Positions 29,037 through 38,500 of a stretch of DNA of 64,000 bases are shown here, one piece after another. This DNA comes from CAZLMW01 sp964560875 (lineage in GTDB: Bacteria > Myxococcota_A > UBA9042), in NCBI GenBank assembly GCA_964560875.1, contig CAZLMW010000016.1, positions 24,170-88,169 on the forward strand. The letters are read 5' to 3'. The number at the start of each line of letters is the position of its first letter. Position 1 is the first letter of the stretch. Both the position numbers and the translations under genes were made by a program. Under the pieces are notes generated by a model. The model saw only the letters and a list, made by a program, of their open reading frames with translations, had not been told where the DNA came from and made no database searches.

Positions 29037-32000
29037 TCATCGTGCGATCGCCTTGTAGTAGCGGCGCAGGCGCTCTTTCCACGCGGGTGGCGGGGGGGTC
29101 TTCATCGCTTCGATGAGGCGGCGCCGGAAGTCGTCACGGTTGTCCGTGGCGTTGCCCGATCGCAGCTTGATCGGACGGCGTGGCATCGCGAAACCGACAC
29201 CGCTCGACCGGCTCGACCCGGCGTTGCGTTTGCCCGGATCGGCGAGCAAGCGGGCCGCCGCTTCGAGGGCGGCGTCGGCTTCGGCGCTCTGTTCCATGGC
29301 GGTCGGCGCGTCGGCCCGGCGTAGCGCGCCTTCCGTCTGACCCATGAGCTGGAGCGCGTGGTCGAGTCGGGCGCCGACTTGCCGTTGCAGCGCCGGATGC
29401 GCGGAGCCGTCGCGGGCGAGCCGTTGACGGACCCGGCGCAGACGCGTGCGGACACCGCGTTGCCGGGGTTGCAGCTCGCGAAGTCGGCGGCGCATCCCGG
29501 GGTCGAGCAGCGCGGGAGCGGACGGCAACGCCTCGCGGAGCAAGGTAGCGGCCCGTGAGAGGCGATCGACCGCCGCCCGGAGCCGCGCGCCATCGGCCAC
29601 CGCGAGATCCTGTTCGATCGCGCTCTTGCCGCCCGTCGGCAAGCCGCGCAGGGCCAGACCGAACTGCTCGTCCGCTTCGGCCAACGCCTGCAGCGCGCCG
29701 TCAAATTCGCCCGAATCAAGCGCGGCGCGAGCCGTCGATAGCGCCGCACGCCCACGAGCCACGGCCCGGCTTGCTCGGACAGCCGCGTGACCGAGGCGAC
29801 GCGGGCGCACCTGGTCGCGCGCGTCCTCGAGCAGCGCCCGGACCCGCGGCATCACCTCGGAAACAGCGGCGCGCAGGTGTTCTGCCATGCGCCGCTGGTG
29901 CTGTTCGGACGCCGGACGCATCCCCTCACGGAGCGCCCGCTCATCGCCGCGAGCCTTGTCGATCCCGCGTCGGAGCCGGCCGACAAGCCGCTGCAGCGCC
30001 GCTTCCTGGGTCGTTTGCTCGCGCTGCGCACGCTTTCGCAGGTCGCCCATCACCGACGACATCGCCTTGCGCAGCCGTCGCAATTCGGCGAGCGCTTCGG
30101 CGTGTTTTCCTTTCCGCAGCAGCTCACGAACGGTCGCGAGGGCGTCCCGGTGATCGCGCAAGGAGCCCGCGATCGCCTCGGGCTCGGACGCGCCGGCGTT
30201 GGTGTGTTCGCCGGGCGCGAGCGGCAGCTGCTTGACCAGCGAGCCGAGCATCCTCTCCAGCTGCGATGAAACCGCATCGAGCAAGCGTTCAGCGTCGGCT
30301 TTGCGCGCGTTCTCGTCACCGGCGGCGAGCTTGCCAAGCAGCGCCTCGAGTTTGCCTTCGACCCGTTCGAGGTTACGACCCTCATGGACAATGGCCTGCC
30401 TGTGCTCGGCAGCGGCCAGCCCCGCCATCAGCACCACGGCGCGCTCTTCCGCCGCGACTGTGCGTTCGTGGTGCCGCTTGATGGTCGCGATGTGGCGGCG
30501 CGCATGGGACGGCTTGGCTGTCGGCTTCATGCGATGGCAAGCGCGCGCCTCGGTGGCAAGTCGCTCGCGCAACATGGCGCCGAGTTCGCGCAGGTCGACG
30601 GTGGTCGCGGGACGACTCAGCACGTCCTCAGCAAGCCGCGCGCGGAGCTCGTCGAGAGCATCCAGGGCCTTGTTTTCACGCGCCGCGAGCTGCTGACGCG
30701 ACGCCAACGCGGTGGTCAGCGGCATCCGAATCCGGCCCGGATCGCGTTCGAGTCGGTCGGCGAGCAGCGCGGTCCAGCGCAGGGCGAGGTCGGCGAGCGC
30801 GTCGAGCACCCGGGCGTGATGCTGCTCGGGCGAAAACATCCGCAAGATCACCCGCCGCGAAGCGATGCGACGCGCGCCGTCGAAGCGGTTGTTGTCGAGC
30901 GCCTCGATAAAAACGGTGGCGAATTCACCAGCGCGCAGGTCGAGCTTGTCGACCTCGACGGTCTCGCGAATCTCCGCGTTGCGATCGTGGGCCGCGAACG
31001 CGACCTGGCGCCGAACCTCACCACCGGCGGGCAGAGACAGGACGAGCTCGACGTTGGCGAGGCCGATGTCATCGTGCACCGAACCGCCGACGATCACCTG
31101 CTGGCCGCGGCGCACATCGACTTCACCCGTCGGCGTGGTCAATTCGACGGCCGGCGGACGATCCGGCCGAACCCGCAGCCGATGCTCGCCGCGCTCCCGC
31201 CACGTGGTCCCGTCCGCGTCTCGACCCACGTAACGAAACCACAGATCCCGCTCCGCCGTGATACGCCAGCCGACCAACCCCTGGCTCGGGTCCAACACGA
31301 TCTCGCGATCGTCGCCCTCGCTGCGAACCTCGACGCGAAGGTCCACAAAACGCCGCAGCGGCTGGGCTTGAACCATCACGGTCGACCCGCGCAACGCCGG
31401 CGGGGGCTCTTCCTCGTATTCGGAAACCTGGACGGACAACGACGCATACTCTGGCGGCTCGATACGGATGCGTTGATCGCCGACCAGCGTGCCGATCGCC
31501 CGAACCGCCGGGCCGCGCGCTCCATCGCCCTCAACCAACGCCATCCAGGCCTCGGGATGCGCGAGCGACGACCCATAGATCGACACGGACAACGCCAACA
31601 ACGCCACCGCGAGCCGCAGGTTCATATGCCGTCGACGCGCCACAATCGCGCGAAGCTGGTCAACGACCGGCCGGGCCGATCGGACGGTCTGGGCGACCAA
31701 GAGCGGCGATCCGCTGCGCCGTCCATCTTGCTTCGTCCATCCCTCGGCGAGCTCGAGCGCGGTGCGGATTCGCTCACCGTCGATGCCCAGAAGCAACGAC
31801 GACGCCCACGACGCCATCCCGGCCCGCCATGGCTGTGCAACGACAAGCGCCACCGCGACCAGCACGCCAAGGACCCCAAGGCCGGCCGCAACGACGCGGG
31901 CGAGCTGCACATTGTCGGACACCGATTGCACCGCGATGGCCCCTGCGATCGCGGCAAGAGCGCCCAGCAGTGTCGCCAACGAAGACGCGAGAACCCGCGC

Positions 32001-32087
32001 GATCCTCTCGCCGCGACGAACGCGAGACGTGGCCGTACGCAGGGTTTCGCAGGCAGCGTGGCAGGTTTGCTCGGCGACGGCGGTCAT
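29037..32087 (-). CDS. DUF4175-like large membrane-anchored protein
   Basis: Length 1016 residues from the ATG at 32087 (GGAG 9 nt upstream); the frame extends to 32201 without a better start. Three N-terminal membrane segments are visible: ASSLATLLGALAAIAGAIAV, VAAGLGVLGVLVAVALVV and LRLAVALLALSVSIYG. A beta-rich region (about 190-410) includes a segment (DDIGLANVELVLSLPAGG) typical of the DUF4175/TIGR02302 family. The rest is a very long Arg/Ala/Glu/Leu helical, probably coiled-coil, region ending in a basic tail. Members often lie near MoxR/von Willebrand clusters, but none is here. Function unknown. It is divergent from atpI. Confidence 0.7.
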   Translation of the reverse strand: MTAVAEQTCHAACETLRTATSRVRRGERIARVLASSLATLLGALAAIAGAIAVQSVSDNVQLARVVAAGLGVLGVLVAVALVVAQPWRAGMASWASSLLLGIDGERIRTALELAEGWTKQDGRRSGSPLLVAQTVRSARPVVDQLRAIVARRRHMNLRLAVALLALSVSIYGSSLAHPEAWMALVEGDGARGPAVRAIGTLVGDQRIRIEPPEYASLSVQVSEYEEEPPPALRGSTVMVQAQPLRRFVDLRVEVRSEGDDREIVLDPSQGLVGWRITAERDLWFRYVGRDADGTTWRERGEHRLRVRPDRPPAVELTTPTGEVDVRRGQQVIVGGSVHDDIGLANVELVLSLPAGGEVRRQVAFAAHDRNAEIRETVEVDKLDLRAGEFATVFIEALDNNRFDGARRIASRRVILRMFSPEQHHARVLDALADLALRWTALLADRLERDPGRIRMPLTTALASRQQLAARENKALDALDELRARLAEDVLSRPATTVDLRELGAMLRERLATEARACHRMKPTAKPSHARRHIATIKRHHERTVAAEERAVVLMAGLAAAEHRQAIVHEGRNLERVEGKLEALLGKLAAGDENARKADAERLLDAVSSQLERMLGSLVKQLPLAPGEHTNAGASEPEAIAGSLRDHRDALATVRELLRKGKHAEALAELRRLRKAMSSVMGDLRKRAQREQTTQEAALQRLVGRLRRGIDKARGDERALREGMRPASEQHQRRMAEHLRAAVSEVMPRVRALLEDARDQVRPRRLGHAAVRASRAVARGRAALSTARAALDSGEFDGALQALAEADEQFGLALRGLPTGGKSAIEQDLAVADGARLRAAVDRLSRAATLLREALPSAPALLDPGMRRRLRELQPRQRGVRTRLRRVRQRLARDGSAHPALQRQVGARLDHALQLMGQTEGALRRADAPTAMEQSAEADAALEAAARLLADPGKRNAGSSRSSGVGFAMPRRPIKLRSGNATDNRDDFRRRLIEAMKTPPPPAWKERLRRYYKAIAR

Positions 32088-32335
32088 CGCAGGCTTCTCC
32101 GGGGCTTCTTCGACCGGCGCAAAACAACGACGCAGCAGGCCGCGCCGGGTTGACCGGTGCAAGGGCGCATGGTAACAAGCGCGCCTGAATCTGGGAGCCA
32201 CCCCTCATTCACATGGTAACACCTCGCAATCACTTGTGAAATTTCAAATATGCGGCACCTACTCGGCGCCCTCCGGGGAGCGCTGGCAACGAGCCGCGAA
32301 CCAGCCTCTTAGAGACACGCCGGCCTGACCTGCAG

Positions 32336-32827
32336 ATGGAGTTCGACCACCCGATGGACCCACGGCGCCAATTCATTCGCAGAGTCGAAGGGTTGCACGC
32401 CGCGCTGGGCGTTGTGGCGTGCGTTGTTGCGTTCTTGGGCTGGCCCACTTCGATCGCGCTGGGCGTGTTTGTGGGCGCGTTGCTTGGTGGTCTGAACTTC
32501 CGTGCCCTGGCCTTGCTGGCTGCCAAATTCACGCGCGTTGGCGACAACGCTGCACGCAGCGGGGCGATGGGTCTGATCGTCGTCAAGCTCGGCGCGATGA
32601 TGGCCGCTGTCGGCGGGGTGATGGTGTTGGTCAAACCGGACGTCGGTGCCTTCCTTGTCGGCATCTCGCTGGCCCCCGCGGCGCTGATCGGCGTGGCGTT
32701 GATGGCCCGCCCGGTATTCGACGACGACAGCTTCAACGACGAGACCTCACGGGTCCCGACCCCACGAATCCCGACCCGACGAATCCCGACCAATGAGACG
32801 ACCGCGACCCCGGAGGTGAGCGGATGA
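32336..32827 (+). CDS. atpI: ATP synthase subunit I-like membrane protein
   Basis: Length 163 residues with four predicted membrane segments, e.g. LHAALGVVACVVAFLGW, IALGVFVGALLGGLNF and MGLIVVKLGAMMAAVGGVMV. The position directly before atpB with an ATGA overlap (32824-32827), plus the GALLGGLNFRAL stretch, supports AtpI. AtpI assists assembly of the c-ring and is poorly conserved. The C-terminal tail contains the near repeats RVPTPRIPTRRIPT, from short DNA duplications. The start could also be the ATG at 32354. Confidence 0.75.
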   Translation: MEFDHPMDPRRQFIRRVEGLHAALGVVACVVAFLGWPTSIALGVFVGALLGGLNFRALALLAAKFTRVGDNAARSGAMGLIVVKLGAMMAAVGGVMVLVKPDVGAFLVGISLAPAALIGVALMARPVFDDDSFNDETSRVPTPRIPTRRIPTNETTATPEVSG

Positions 32828-33783
32828 CGCGACTCGCAACATGGGCGCCTGTTGCCGCCCTGACACCGCTTGCTGCCTTGGTATTGGCCGCTGCGTTGAC
32901 GCTGGTGCCGATGACGGCGTTGGCGAGCGGTGATGCCGGACATGGCGAAGGCCACAGCGCCGCCGAAGCCAAGGAGCATCTGCGGCACTTTTCGCTGTGG
33001 AACATGCTCGTCCCTTCCCAAACCGAATCCAACCTTCGCGGCAAGCTCGCAGGTGTTCCCGGTATGAAGAAGTCTTTCTACGACAAGGAAGACTTCGCCG
33101 CCAAGGGCCACCTGGCGCACGTCTTCTGGGCGGCCATCGCGCTCATGATCGTGGTACTGCTCGCCTTTGCGGCCCGCAAGCGTCTCGATGCAGACGCGGA
33201 CGCTGGTGTGTTGCCCGAGCGCAAGATCGGCCCGCTGTTGCTCTTCGAAGTCGTGCTCGGGGGCATCTGGGGCTTGATGAAGGACATGATGGGCGAACAG
33301 CACGCCCGCAGTTACCTGCCGATCATCGGCACGCTCGGTATCTACATCTTCATCATGAACGTGCTCGCGTTGCTGCCCTTCGGCGCGCCGGCTACCGACA
33401 ACCTCAACACCAATGCCGGCATGGCGCTGACCGTTTTCTTCGCGACGCACTACGCGGGCATCAAGGCACAGGGCCTCGGTCACTACCTGCAGCACTTCAT
33501 GGGCCCGGTTCTCGCGCTCGCGCCGTTGATGATCGTGGTGGAGGTGGTCGGCCACCTCGCGCGGCCGGTTTCGCTGTCATTGCGCCTGATGGGCAACATG
33601 ACCGGCGACCACAACGTCTTGTTTGAATTCATGTACTTCCAGATCCCGCTCATCCCCCTCCCGGTGATGGTGCTTGGTCTGCTCGTCTGCGTCGTGCAGG
33701 CGATGGTGTTCGTCATCCTCTCCACGGTGTACCTGACCTTCGCGGTCGACACAGGGCACGGAGACGAGGCGCACGCCCACTAA
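32824..33783 (+). CDS. atpB: ATP synthase F0 subunit a with N-terminal signal-like extension
   Basis: Length 319 residues, longer than the usual 230-290. The core has PIIGTLGIYIFIMNVLAL, the essential Arg in SLSLRLMGNMTGDH and the C-terminal IPLPVMVLGLLVCVVQAMV. Subunit a forms the proton or sodium half-channels against the c-ring. The N-terminus, MTRLATWAPVAALTPLAALV, with cleavage-like LASGDA near residue 38, looks like a signal peptide. A hydrophilic His/Glu-rich segment follows before the first TM helix. The gene is translationally coupled to atpI. No atpF or F1 genes follow. Confidence 0.93.
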   Translation: MTRLATWAPVAALTPLAALVLAAALTLVPMTALASGDAGHGEGHSAAEAKEHLRHFSLWNMLVPSQTESNLRGKLAGVPGMKKSFYDKEDFAAKGHLAHVFWAAIALMIVVLLAFAARKRLDADADAGVLPERKIGPLLLFEVVLGGIWGLMKDMMGEQHARSYLPIIGTLGIYIFIMNVLALLPFGAPATDNLNTNAGMALTVFFATHYAGIKAQGLGHYLQHFMGPVLALAPLMIVVEVVGHLARPVSLSLRLMGNMTGDHNVLFEFMYFQIPLIPLPVMVLGLLVCVVQAMVFVILSTVYLTFAVDTGHGDEAHAH

Positions 33784-33858
33784 GATTTACCCACCCGGCC
33801 CCGCATTCGCCGGCGCCAAACCTGTCCAATCAGGAACAGCTTCGACCAGGAGAAAAGG

Positions 33859-34188
33859 ATGCTGAAGCGACTCACCTCCGCACTGTTTGCCTTCGTCGCC
33901 ACGATGGGCTTTGCCTCTGTCGCCTTCGCCGAGGGCGCCGCTGCTGCTGGCAGCACTGACCCCAAGGGCCTCATCGCGCTCGCGATCGGCCTCGGCCTCG
34001 GCATCGCCGCCGCTGGTGGTGGTGTTGGTCAGGGCAAGGCCGCCTCGGCCGCGCTCGAAGGTATTGGCCGTAACCCGGGCGCCGCGAAGGAAATCTTCAC
34101 GCCGCTGCTCCTCTCGCTCGCGCTGATCGAGTCGCTGGTGATCTACTCGCTGGTCATCTCGTTCATGCTGCTCGGCCAGATGGGTTAA
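33859..34188 (+). CDS. atpE: ATP synthase F0 subunit c with signal-peptide-like N-terminus
   Basis: Length 109 residues against the usual 70-90; the extra length is an N-terminal MLKRLTSALFAFVATMGFAS ending VAFAEG, resembling a cleavable signal. Helix 1 contains GGGVGQGKAAS and the polar loop is GRNPGA. Helix 2 carries the ion-carrying Glu in LALIESLVIYSL. Gln in helix 1 and Glu-Ser in helix 2 match part of the sodium-binding pattern of Ilyobacter-type c subunits, but the following Thr is Leu and the helix-1 Pro is Gly. Ion choice is therefore undecided. GGAGAAAAGG lies 2-8 nt before the ATG. Confidence 0.93.
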   Translation: MLKRLTSALFAFVATMGFASVAFAEGAAAAGSTDPKGLIALAIGLGLGIAAAGGGVGQGKAASAALEGIGRNPGAAKEIFTPLLLSLALIESLVIYSLVISFMLLGQMG

Positions 34189-34253
34189 CCCGGCTTTCTC
34201 ATCACAGAGAGAAGGACGGGCTTACCGGCCTTACACCGAGACATTCAGAACAT

Positions 34254-34303
34254 ACGCGCATCGTCCGCCGACGCTTTGTGGGTGGACGGTGCGTGTGTTT
34301 TTG
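34254..34303 (+). terminator. Rho-independent terminator of the atpIBE operon
   Basis: A 16-bp stem pairs 34254-34269 (ACGCGCATCGTCCGCC) with 34281-34296 (GGTGGACGGTGCGTGT), with three G-U pairs. The loop is 11 nt and TTTTT follows shortly. It lies 66 bp after the atpE stop. This is the clearest intrinsic terminator in the window. Confidence 0.75.
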
Positions 34304-34402
34304 CACGCGTCGAGCGGCCGCTCTCAACGTCCGCTGTGAAGGCGCGTGTGCCGTTGATGGTCGTCGGTTGCAGGGTGCATTGCCCTCTGCGAGATTAGCG
34401 GC

Positions 34403-36448
34403 ATGGTCGCACCTGAACCGATCCTCCATGCCATCGTCGTAGCCGATGACGCCGTGGAAGCCGGCATGCTCGCGCTCGACCTCGTGCAAGCGGGTTTCGA
34501 CGCCCATGCAGCGGCCAGTGAAGCCGCAGCGATCGACCAGCTCGCGAGTCTTTCAGCTCGGGCAGATGTGGAGCGGCCCGCCGTTGTTGCGGCCTACCAG
34601 GACTTGCGGCGCACCTCGGTGTTGTCTCGTCGGCTCGTTTCGGCGGGCCTGACCTGCAAATTCGTGGCGGTCATCAACGATCGCGATCGCCAGACGGCTG
34701 AGAGTGAATCGGTCCTGCTCGATTGGGACGGCGTTGTCATGCGGCCGCCCGACATGGACCTGCTCGGTCAGATCTTGCGATCGGGCGCCGACGCAGCACC
34801 GCCGGATCCCGAGGAGAGCTCCCAGGAGGGCAACCTCGCCGGTCACGGTGGGGCGCGCATGGTCGAGCACATCCTCGGTCAAGCCGCTTCGCACCCAACC
34901 CATCGCGACGCTGTCGTCCAATTCGCCAACGGTAGCCGACACGGGCAGGTCGCGATCGTCGCGGGCGACCTGGTCCATGCGCAGGCGGACCAGGACACAG
35001 GTCGGCACGCGCTCGAGCGCATCTGTTGCTGGAATCGCGGCACCTGGCGAGTCACGTGGACTCGCTATGGCGGCCAACACACGATCCGGGGTGGTCGCGG
35101 GGCGCTGGCGGCGGCGACCGAATATGCGCGACGCGTCGAACGAACGCGCGAATCGATCCCGCACCGCAACGCGATCTGCACGGTCCGATGGGAACGGGTC
35201 CGGCCACTGCCCGTGGTCGCCGAGGCGCTCTTTCACCGGATCGCGGCTGGCAACCTGCTCGAAAAAGCGCTCGATGGGGAGGGCGACGACGAGCTCGAAG
35301 CGTTGACCGCCTTGCTTTCGCGGATCCGACGCGGCGCCGTGAACGCGCAGGCATCGGCCGTCCAGACCCAGACGCACAGCAGCTTGCCCTTCGCGCGTCC
35401 CCGCGTGGCGTCACGACCGACCCGGGCGCTCACCGCCCTCAAACCCGAAACGGTTGTGCCGTCGGCGACCGTCGCTGCACCGCGGGATGCCCGCCGCTCC
35501 ACGCGCACCGAACAGACCTCACACTACGAGATCCCGCCGGTCTCCAGACCCGGCGCGCATAGCTCCGGTCGCCCGATCACGTCCGACGACACGCTGACGC
35601 GGCGCATCGACCCGCATGATCTGCCCAAAGATCTGCCGGAAGTGCCCCGGATGCGCGCGCGTCGAGCCACGCCGAGCAACCCGATTCTGCCGGCGACATT
35701 GCCCGAATACGATCGCAACAGCGGGGCCTACGAACCGCCCAAGGTGAGCAAGACGATCGACGGCACCGGTGTCGTATCCGGCGGCAGCGCAGGCGGATGG
35801 TTTGGCCTGTCCGTTGGCGACACCAACAAGCGTCGCGCCGTGTCCGGCATCGTGGCCCCAGCGGAAAACGACTACCAGGCAGACGCCACCGTGAACGTGA
35901 CCGAGACGGTCGCCAAGCTGCCCAAACCCGCCCGCCGCGAGCGCGCAAACACGTCGGTTATCGAAGCCGCGTACTCCAACTGGGAAGGCGACTATGCCGA
36001 GACGGAGAAGGCCGTCGAAGAGGCGTCGGTGGTCTTCAAGCTCGACGACCTCGAAGAGCCCAAGCGCAAGACCGGCTGGATGTGGGCGCTGGCGTTGGTC
36101 GCGGTGTGTGCGATCGGCGCGGTGGTTTTGGTGCCCGGCCTGGTCAGCGACGGCAAACCCAAAGCGACCGACGCCGACCCGGTGATGCACACATATCGGC
36201 AGGCCGTTGCCCTGATCGACGAGGGGCGCGGGGCCGAAGCAGTGGCGATGCTCACCCGCGTCTACACGGCCAGCGGGGTGCCGGCCGAGGCGCTGTTGCA
36301 GCTCGCCGTGTTGGAGATCGAGCAGGAGAGCTACGAGCTTGGCCGCGCTCACCTCGAACGCTACATCGACGACCATCGCGCCAACGACGCCAAGCGCGCC
36401 AAGCGGCTGTACGAGCACGTCTTCGGCAAGCGCACGATCGCCAACTGA
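34403..36448 (+). CDS. Receiver-like/DUF4388-like/TPR single-pass membrane protein
   Basis: Length 681 residues. Residues about 8-125 resemble a receiver domain (HAIVVADDAVEAGMLALDLV) with acidic residues at the start, but the rest of the phospho-acceptor set is not clear. Residues about 150-215 fit DUF4388: GQVAIVAGDLVHAQADQDTG, then HALERICCWNRGTW. A long Arg/Pro-rich, probably disordered region follows. Near residue 560 is a membrane segment (GWMWALALVAVCAIGAVVLV), then TPR-like helices (about 590-675). DUF4388 proteins occur in gliding and two-component contexts in myxobacteria. A signalling scaffold is inferred. The ribosome site is weak. Confidence 0.7.
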   Translation: MVAPEPILHAIVVADDAVEAGMLALDLVQAGFDAHAAASEAAAIDQLASLSARADVERPAVVAAYQDLRRTSVLSRRLVSAGLTCKFVAVINDRDRQTAESESVLLDWDGVVMRPPDMDLLGQILRSGADAAPPDPEESSQEGNLAGHGGARMVEHILGQAASHPTHRDAVVQFANGSRHGQVAIVAGDLVHAQADQDTGRHALERICCWNRGTWRVTWTRYGGQHTIRGGRGALAAATEYARRVERTRESIPHRNAICTVRWERVRPLPVVAEALFHRIAAGNLLEKALDGEGDDELEALTALLSRIRRGAVNAQASAVQTQTHSSLPFARPRVASRPTRALTALKPETVVPSATVAAPRDARRSTRTEQTSHYEIPPVSRPGAHSSGRPITSDDTLTRRIDPHDLPKDLPEVPRMRARRATPSNPILPATLPEYDRNSGAYEPPKVSKTIDGTGVVSGGSAGGWFGLSVGDTNKRRAVSGIVAPAENDYQADATVNVTETVAKLPKPARRERANTSVIEAAYSNWEGDYAETEKAVEEASVVFKLDDLEEPKRKTGWMWALALVAVCAIGAVVLVPGLVSDGKPKATDADPVMHTYRQAVALIDEGRGAEAVAMLTRVYTASGVPAEALLQLAVLEIEQESYELGRAHLERYIDDHRANDAKRAKRLYEHVFGKRTIAN

Positions 36449-36469
36449 TCGCTTCTTCGAGGCATCCAC

Positions 36470-37585
36470 ATGCATGATTTCGGACCGGCTTTCCCCGGCC
36501 CGGTGCTTGGCATCGAATCATCGTGTGACGAGACCGCCGTCGCCGTCGTTTCTCAGCGCCGTGTGCTGGCCGCGCGCATGTCCAGCCAGGTGCCCATTCA
36601 TCGGCGCTTCGGTGGCGTCGTGCCGGAGGTGGCGTCGCGCAATCACCTGCTGAGCATGCTGCCCGTCATCGAAGACACGCTCGCAGACGCTGGCCTTGCC
36701 GGCACCGATCTTGCTGGCATCGCGGTGACCAACCGACCCGGGCTCATCGGGGCGTTGCTCGTCGGGGTGCAGACCGCCAAGACGTTGGCCGCGGTCTGGG
36801 GCATCCCGGCGCTCGGCGTTCATCACATCCGCGCGCACTGTTGGGCGGCGACCTTGCGGACGCATGACGATCCCGAGAATACGCCGCCGATCGACCTGCC
36901 GGCGCTCGCCTTGGCCGTTTCGGGCGGACACACGAGCCTCTTCATCATGCGCGGGCCCGACGACTTCGAGGAGATCGGGCGCACCCTCGACGACGCCGCG
37001 GGCGAGGCGCTGGACAAGTTCGGCAAGCTGCTGGGCCTGCCATATCCGGCGGGTCCCGAGATCGATCGCATCGCCAACAACGGTGACGCCAAGCGCTTCG
37101 ACTTGCCGCGCGGCATGCGGGGTCGCGATGACCTTGCGTTCTCGTTTTCGGGGCTCAAGACCGCCGGACGGCTGCAGATCGAGCGGTTGCAGGCGGCGCA
37201 TGGCGAAGTCGACGACCGGGCGCTTGCCGATCTCTGCGCGAGCTACCAGGACGCGGCGGTCGCCCAGCTTGTGAAGCTGACGGTGCGAGCCGCTGAGCAG
37301 ACCGGCCTTGGGAACATCGTCGTCGCCGGCGGGGTTGCCGCTAACAGCCTCCTGCGCCATGAGCTCGGGCGGGCATGCGAAGAGCGAAGGTGGACGTTTA
37401 CGCCGGTGCCGCGCCGATGGTGCACCGACAACGGCGCAATGATCGCAGGATTGGGAGCCGATTTGCTGGCGATGGGTCACCGCAACGACACGTTTTCACT
37501 GGACGCGACGCCCACCCAAAAGAGGCAGCCGCAGCGACCGGCACACCGCAAGGTCGCCGCGCGTTCCCACGGGGGACAGCGATGA
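36470..37585 (+). CDS. tsaD: tRNA N6-adenosine threonylcarbamoyltransferase
   Basis: Transfers the threonylcarbamoyl group onto A37 of ANN-decoding tRNAs, with TsaB, TsaE and TsaC; the others are not in this window. Length 371 residues, slightly longer than usual because of a basic C-terminal tail. Kae1/TsaD signatures: VLGIESSCDETAVAVV at the start, metal ligands H119 and H123 in HHIRAH, SGGHTSL, and GNIVVAGGVAANSLLR. GAGG sits 7 nt before the ATG. The stop overlaps the rsmA start (ATGA), so the two are translationally coupled. Confidence 0.96.
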   Translation: MHDFGPAFPGPVLGIESSCDETAVAVVSQRRVLAARMSSQVPIHRRFGGVVPEVASRNHLLSMLPVIEDTLADAGLAGTDLAGIAVTNRPGLIGALLVGVQTAKTLAAVWGIPALGVHHIRAHCWAATLRTHDDPENTPPIDLPALALAVSGGHTSLFIMRGPDDFEEIGRTLDDAAGEALDKFGKLLGLPYPAGPEIDRIANNGDAKRFDLPRGMRGRDDLAFSFSGLKTAGRLQIERLQAAHGEVDDRALADLCASYQDAAVAQLVKLTVRAAEQTGLGNIVVAGGVAANSLLRHELGRACEERRWTFTPVPRRWCTDNGAMIAGLGADLLAMGHRNDTFSLDATPTQKRQPQRPAHRKVAARSHGGQR

Positions 37586-38496
37586 ACGATCGCGTCGACG
37601 TGACGCCGCGCAAGGCGCTCGGACAACACTTCTTACACGATAACGGGGTGTTGGACCGAATCGCCCGGTTGGCGATGCCCGAAGAGGCCAGCGGTCTACT
37701 CGAGATCGGACCGGGCACGGGAAACTTGACCGAGCGCTTGCTGGCTCATGGCTGCCCCGTCGTGGCCATCGAGCGCGATCGGCGGTTGCCTGACGTGCTG
37801 GCGGAACGGTTCGACGGGGCGGGCGGCGACCGACTCGATGTGGTGCGGGCCGATGCGACGCGGGTCGACTACGGCAGCTTGCTGCGCGACGAGCGGCTTG
37901 GTCCGCGTCCGGTCGTGGTCGGCAACCTGCCGTACAACGCCGGCACGGAGATCTTGTTTTCGGTCCTGCAAAGCCCTGTGCGGCCCGCGCGCATGGTCTT
38001 CATGCTCCAGCGAGAGGTCGCCCTTCGCCTGGTCGCGGCGCCGAGCACGTCGGCGTACGGGCTGTTGACCGTAAAAGTCGGCATCCGCGCCGATGTGAAG
38101 GTGGCCTTGCGGGTTCGTCCCGGCGCGTTCAAGCCGCCACCCAGAGTCGAGAGCGCGGTGATTGTCGTCGAGCCACTCGCCGAGCCGCGCCATCCGGTGC
38201 CTTCGCTCAAACGGCTCTTTCGGCTGCTCGACGCGGGCTTCGGGCAGCGCCGCAAGACGTTGACCAACGCCCTGCGCAACGGGCTCAAGATCCCCACTGC
38301 GACGGTCCGTGAAGCGCTTGTCGCGCTGTCGGTTGACGAACGAAGTCGCGCCGAAGCGTTATCGATCGCACAATGGGCGGCCCTCGCGACGCGCCTGGAC
38401 CCGCATGTCCCTGCCAAGCCCCCGCACGGGCACGGTTCAGGACGCAGCAAAGGTCGGCGCGCCTCCTCCCGAGCACGCAATCCCACGCCGGAATGA
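37582..38496 (+). CDS. rsmA: 16S rRNA adenine(1518,1519)-N6-dimethyltransferase
   Basis: RsmA/KsgA dimethylates two adjacent adenines near the 3' end of 16S rRNA during 30S assembly. Length 304 residues from ATG 37582, which overlaps the tsaD stop. Features: RKALGQHFLHD, SAM-binding motif I LLEIGPGTGNLT, catalytic motif IV NLPYNAGTEI, FMLQREVALRL, FKPPPRVESAV and FGQRRKTLTNAL. The C-terminus has an extra basic tail, rich in Lys, Arg and Pro, of about 25 residues. It is followed after 4 bp by the 5'-nucleotidase gene, so tsaD-rsmA-nucleotidase look like one operon. Confidence 0.96.
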   Translation: MNDRVDVTPRKALGQHFLHDNGVLDRIARLAMPEEASGLLEIGPGTGNLTERLLAHGCPVVAIERDRRLPDVLAERFDGAGGDRLDVVRADATRVDYGSLLRDERLGPRPVVVGNLPYNAGTEILFSVLQSPVRPARMVFMLQREVALRLVAAPSTSAYGLLTVKVGIRADVKVALRVRPGAFKPPPRVESAVIVVEPLAEPRHPVPSLKRLFRLLDAGFGQRRKTLTNALRNGLKIPTATVREALVALSVDERSRAEALSIAQWAALATRLDPHVPAKPPHGHGSGRSKGRRASSRARNPTPE

Positions 38497-38500
38497 CGCC

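Noticed and set aside
32237..32246. Palindrome TGAAATTTCA in the DUF4175-atpI spacer as an operator
   Set aside because: It is only 10 bp, single copy and in an AT-rich patch, so chance is likely.
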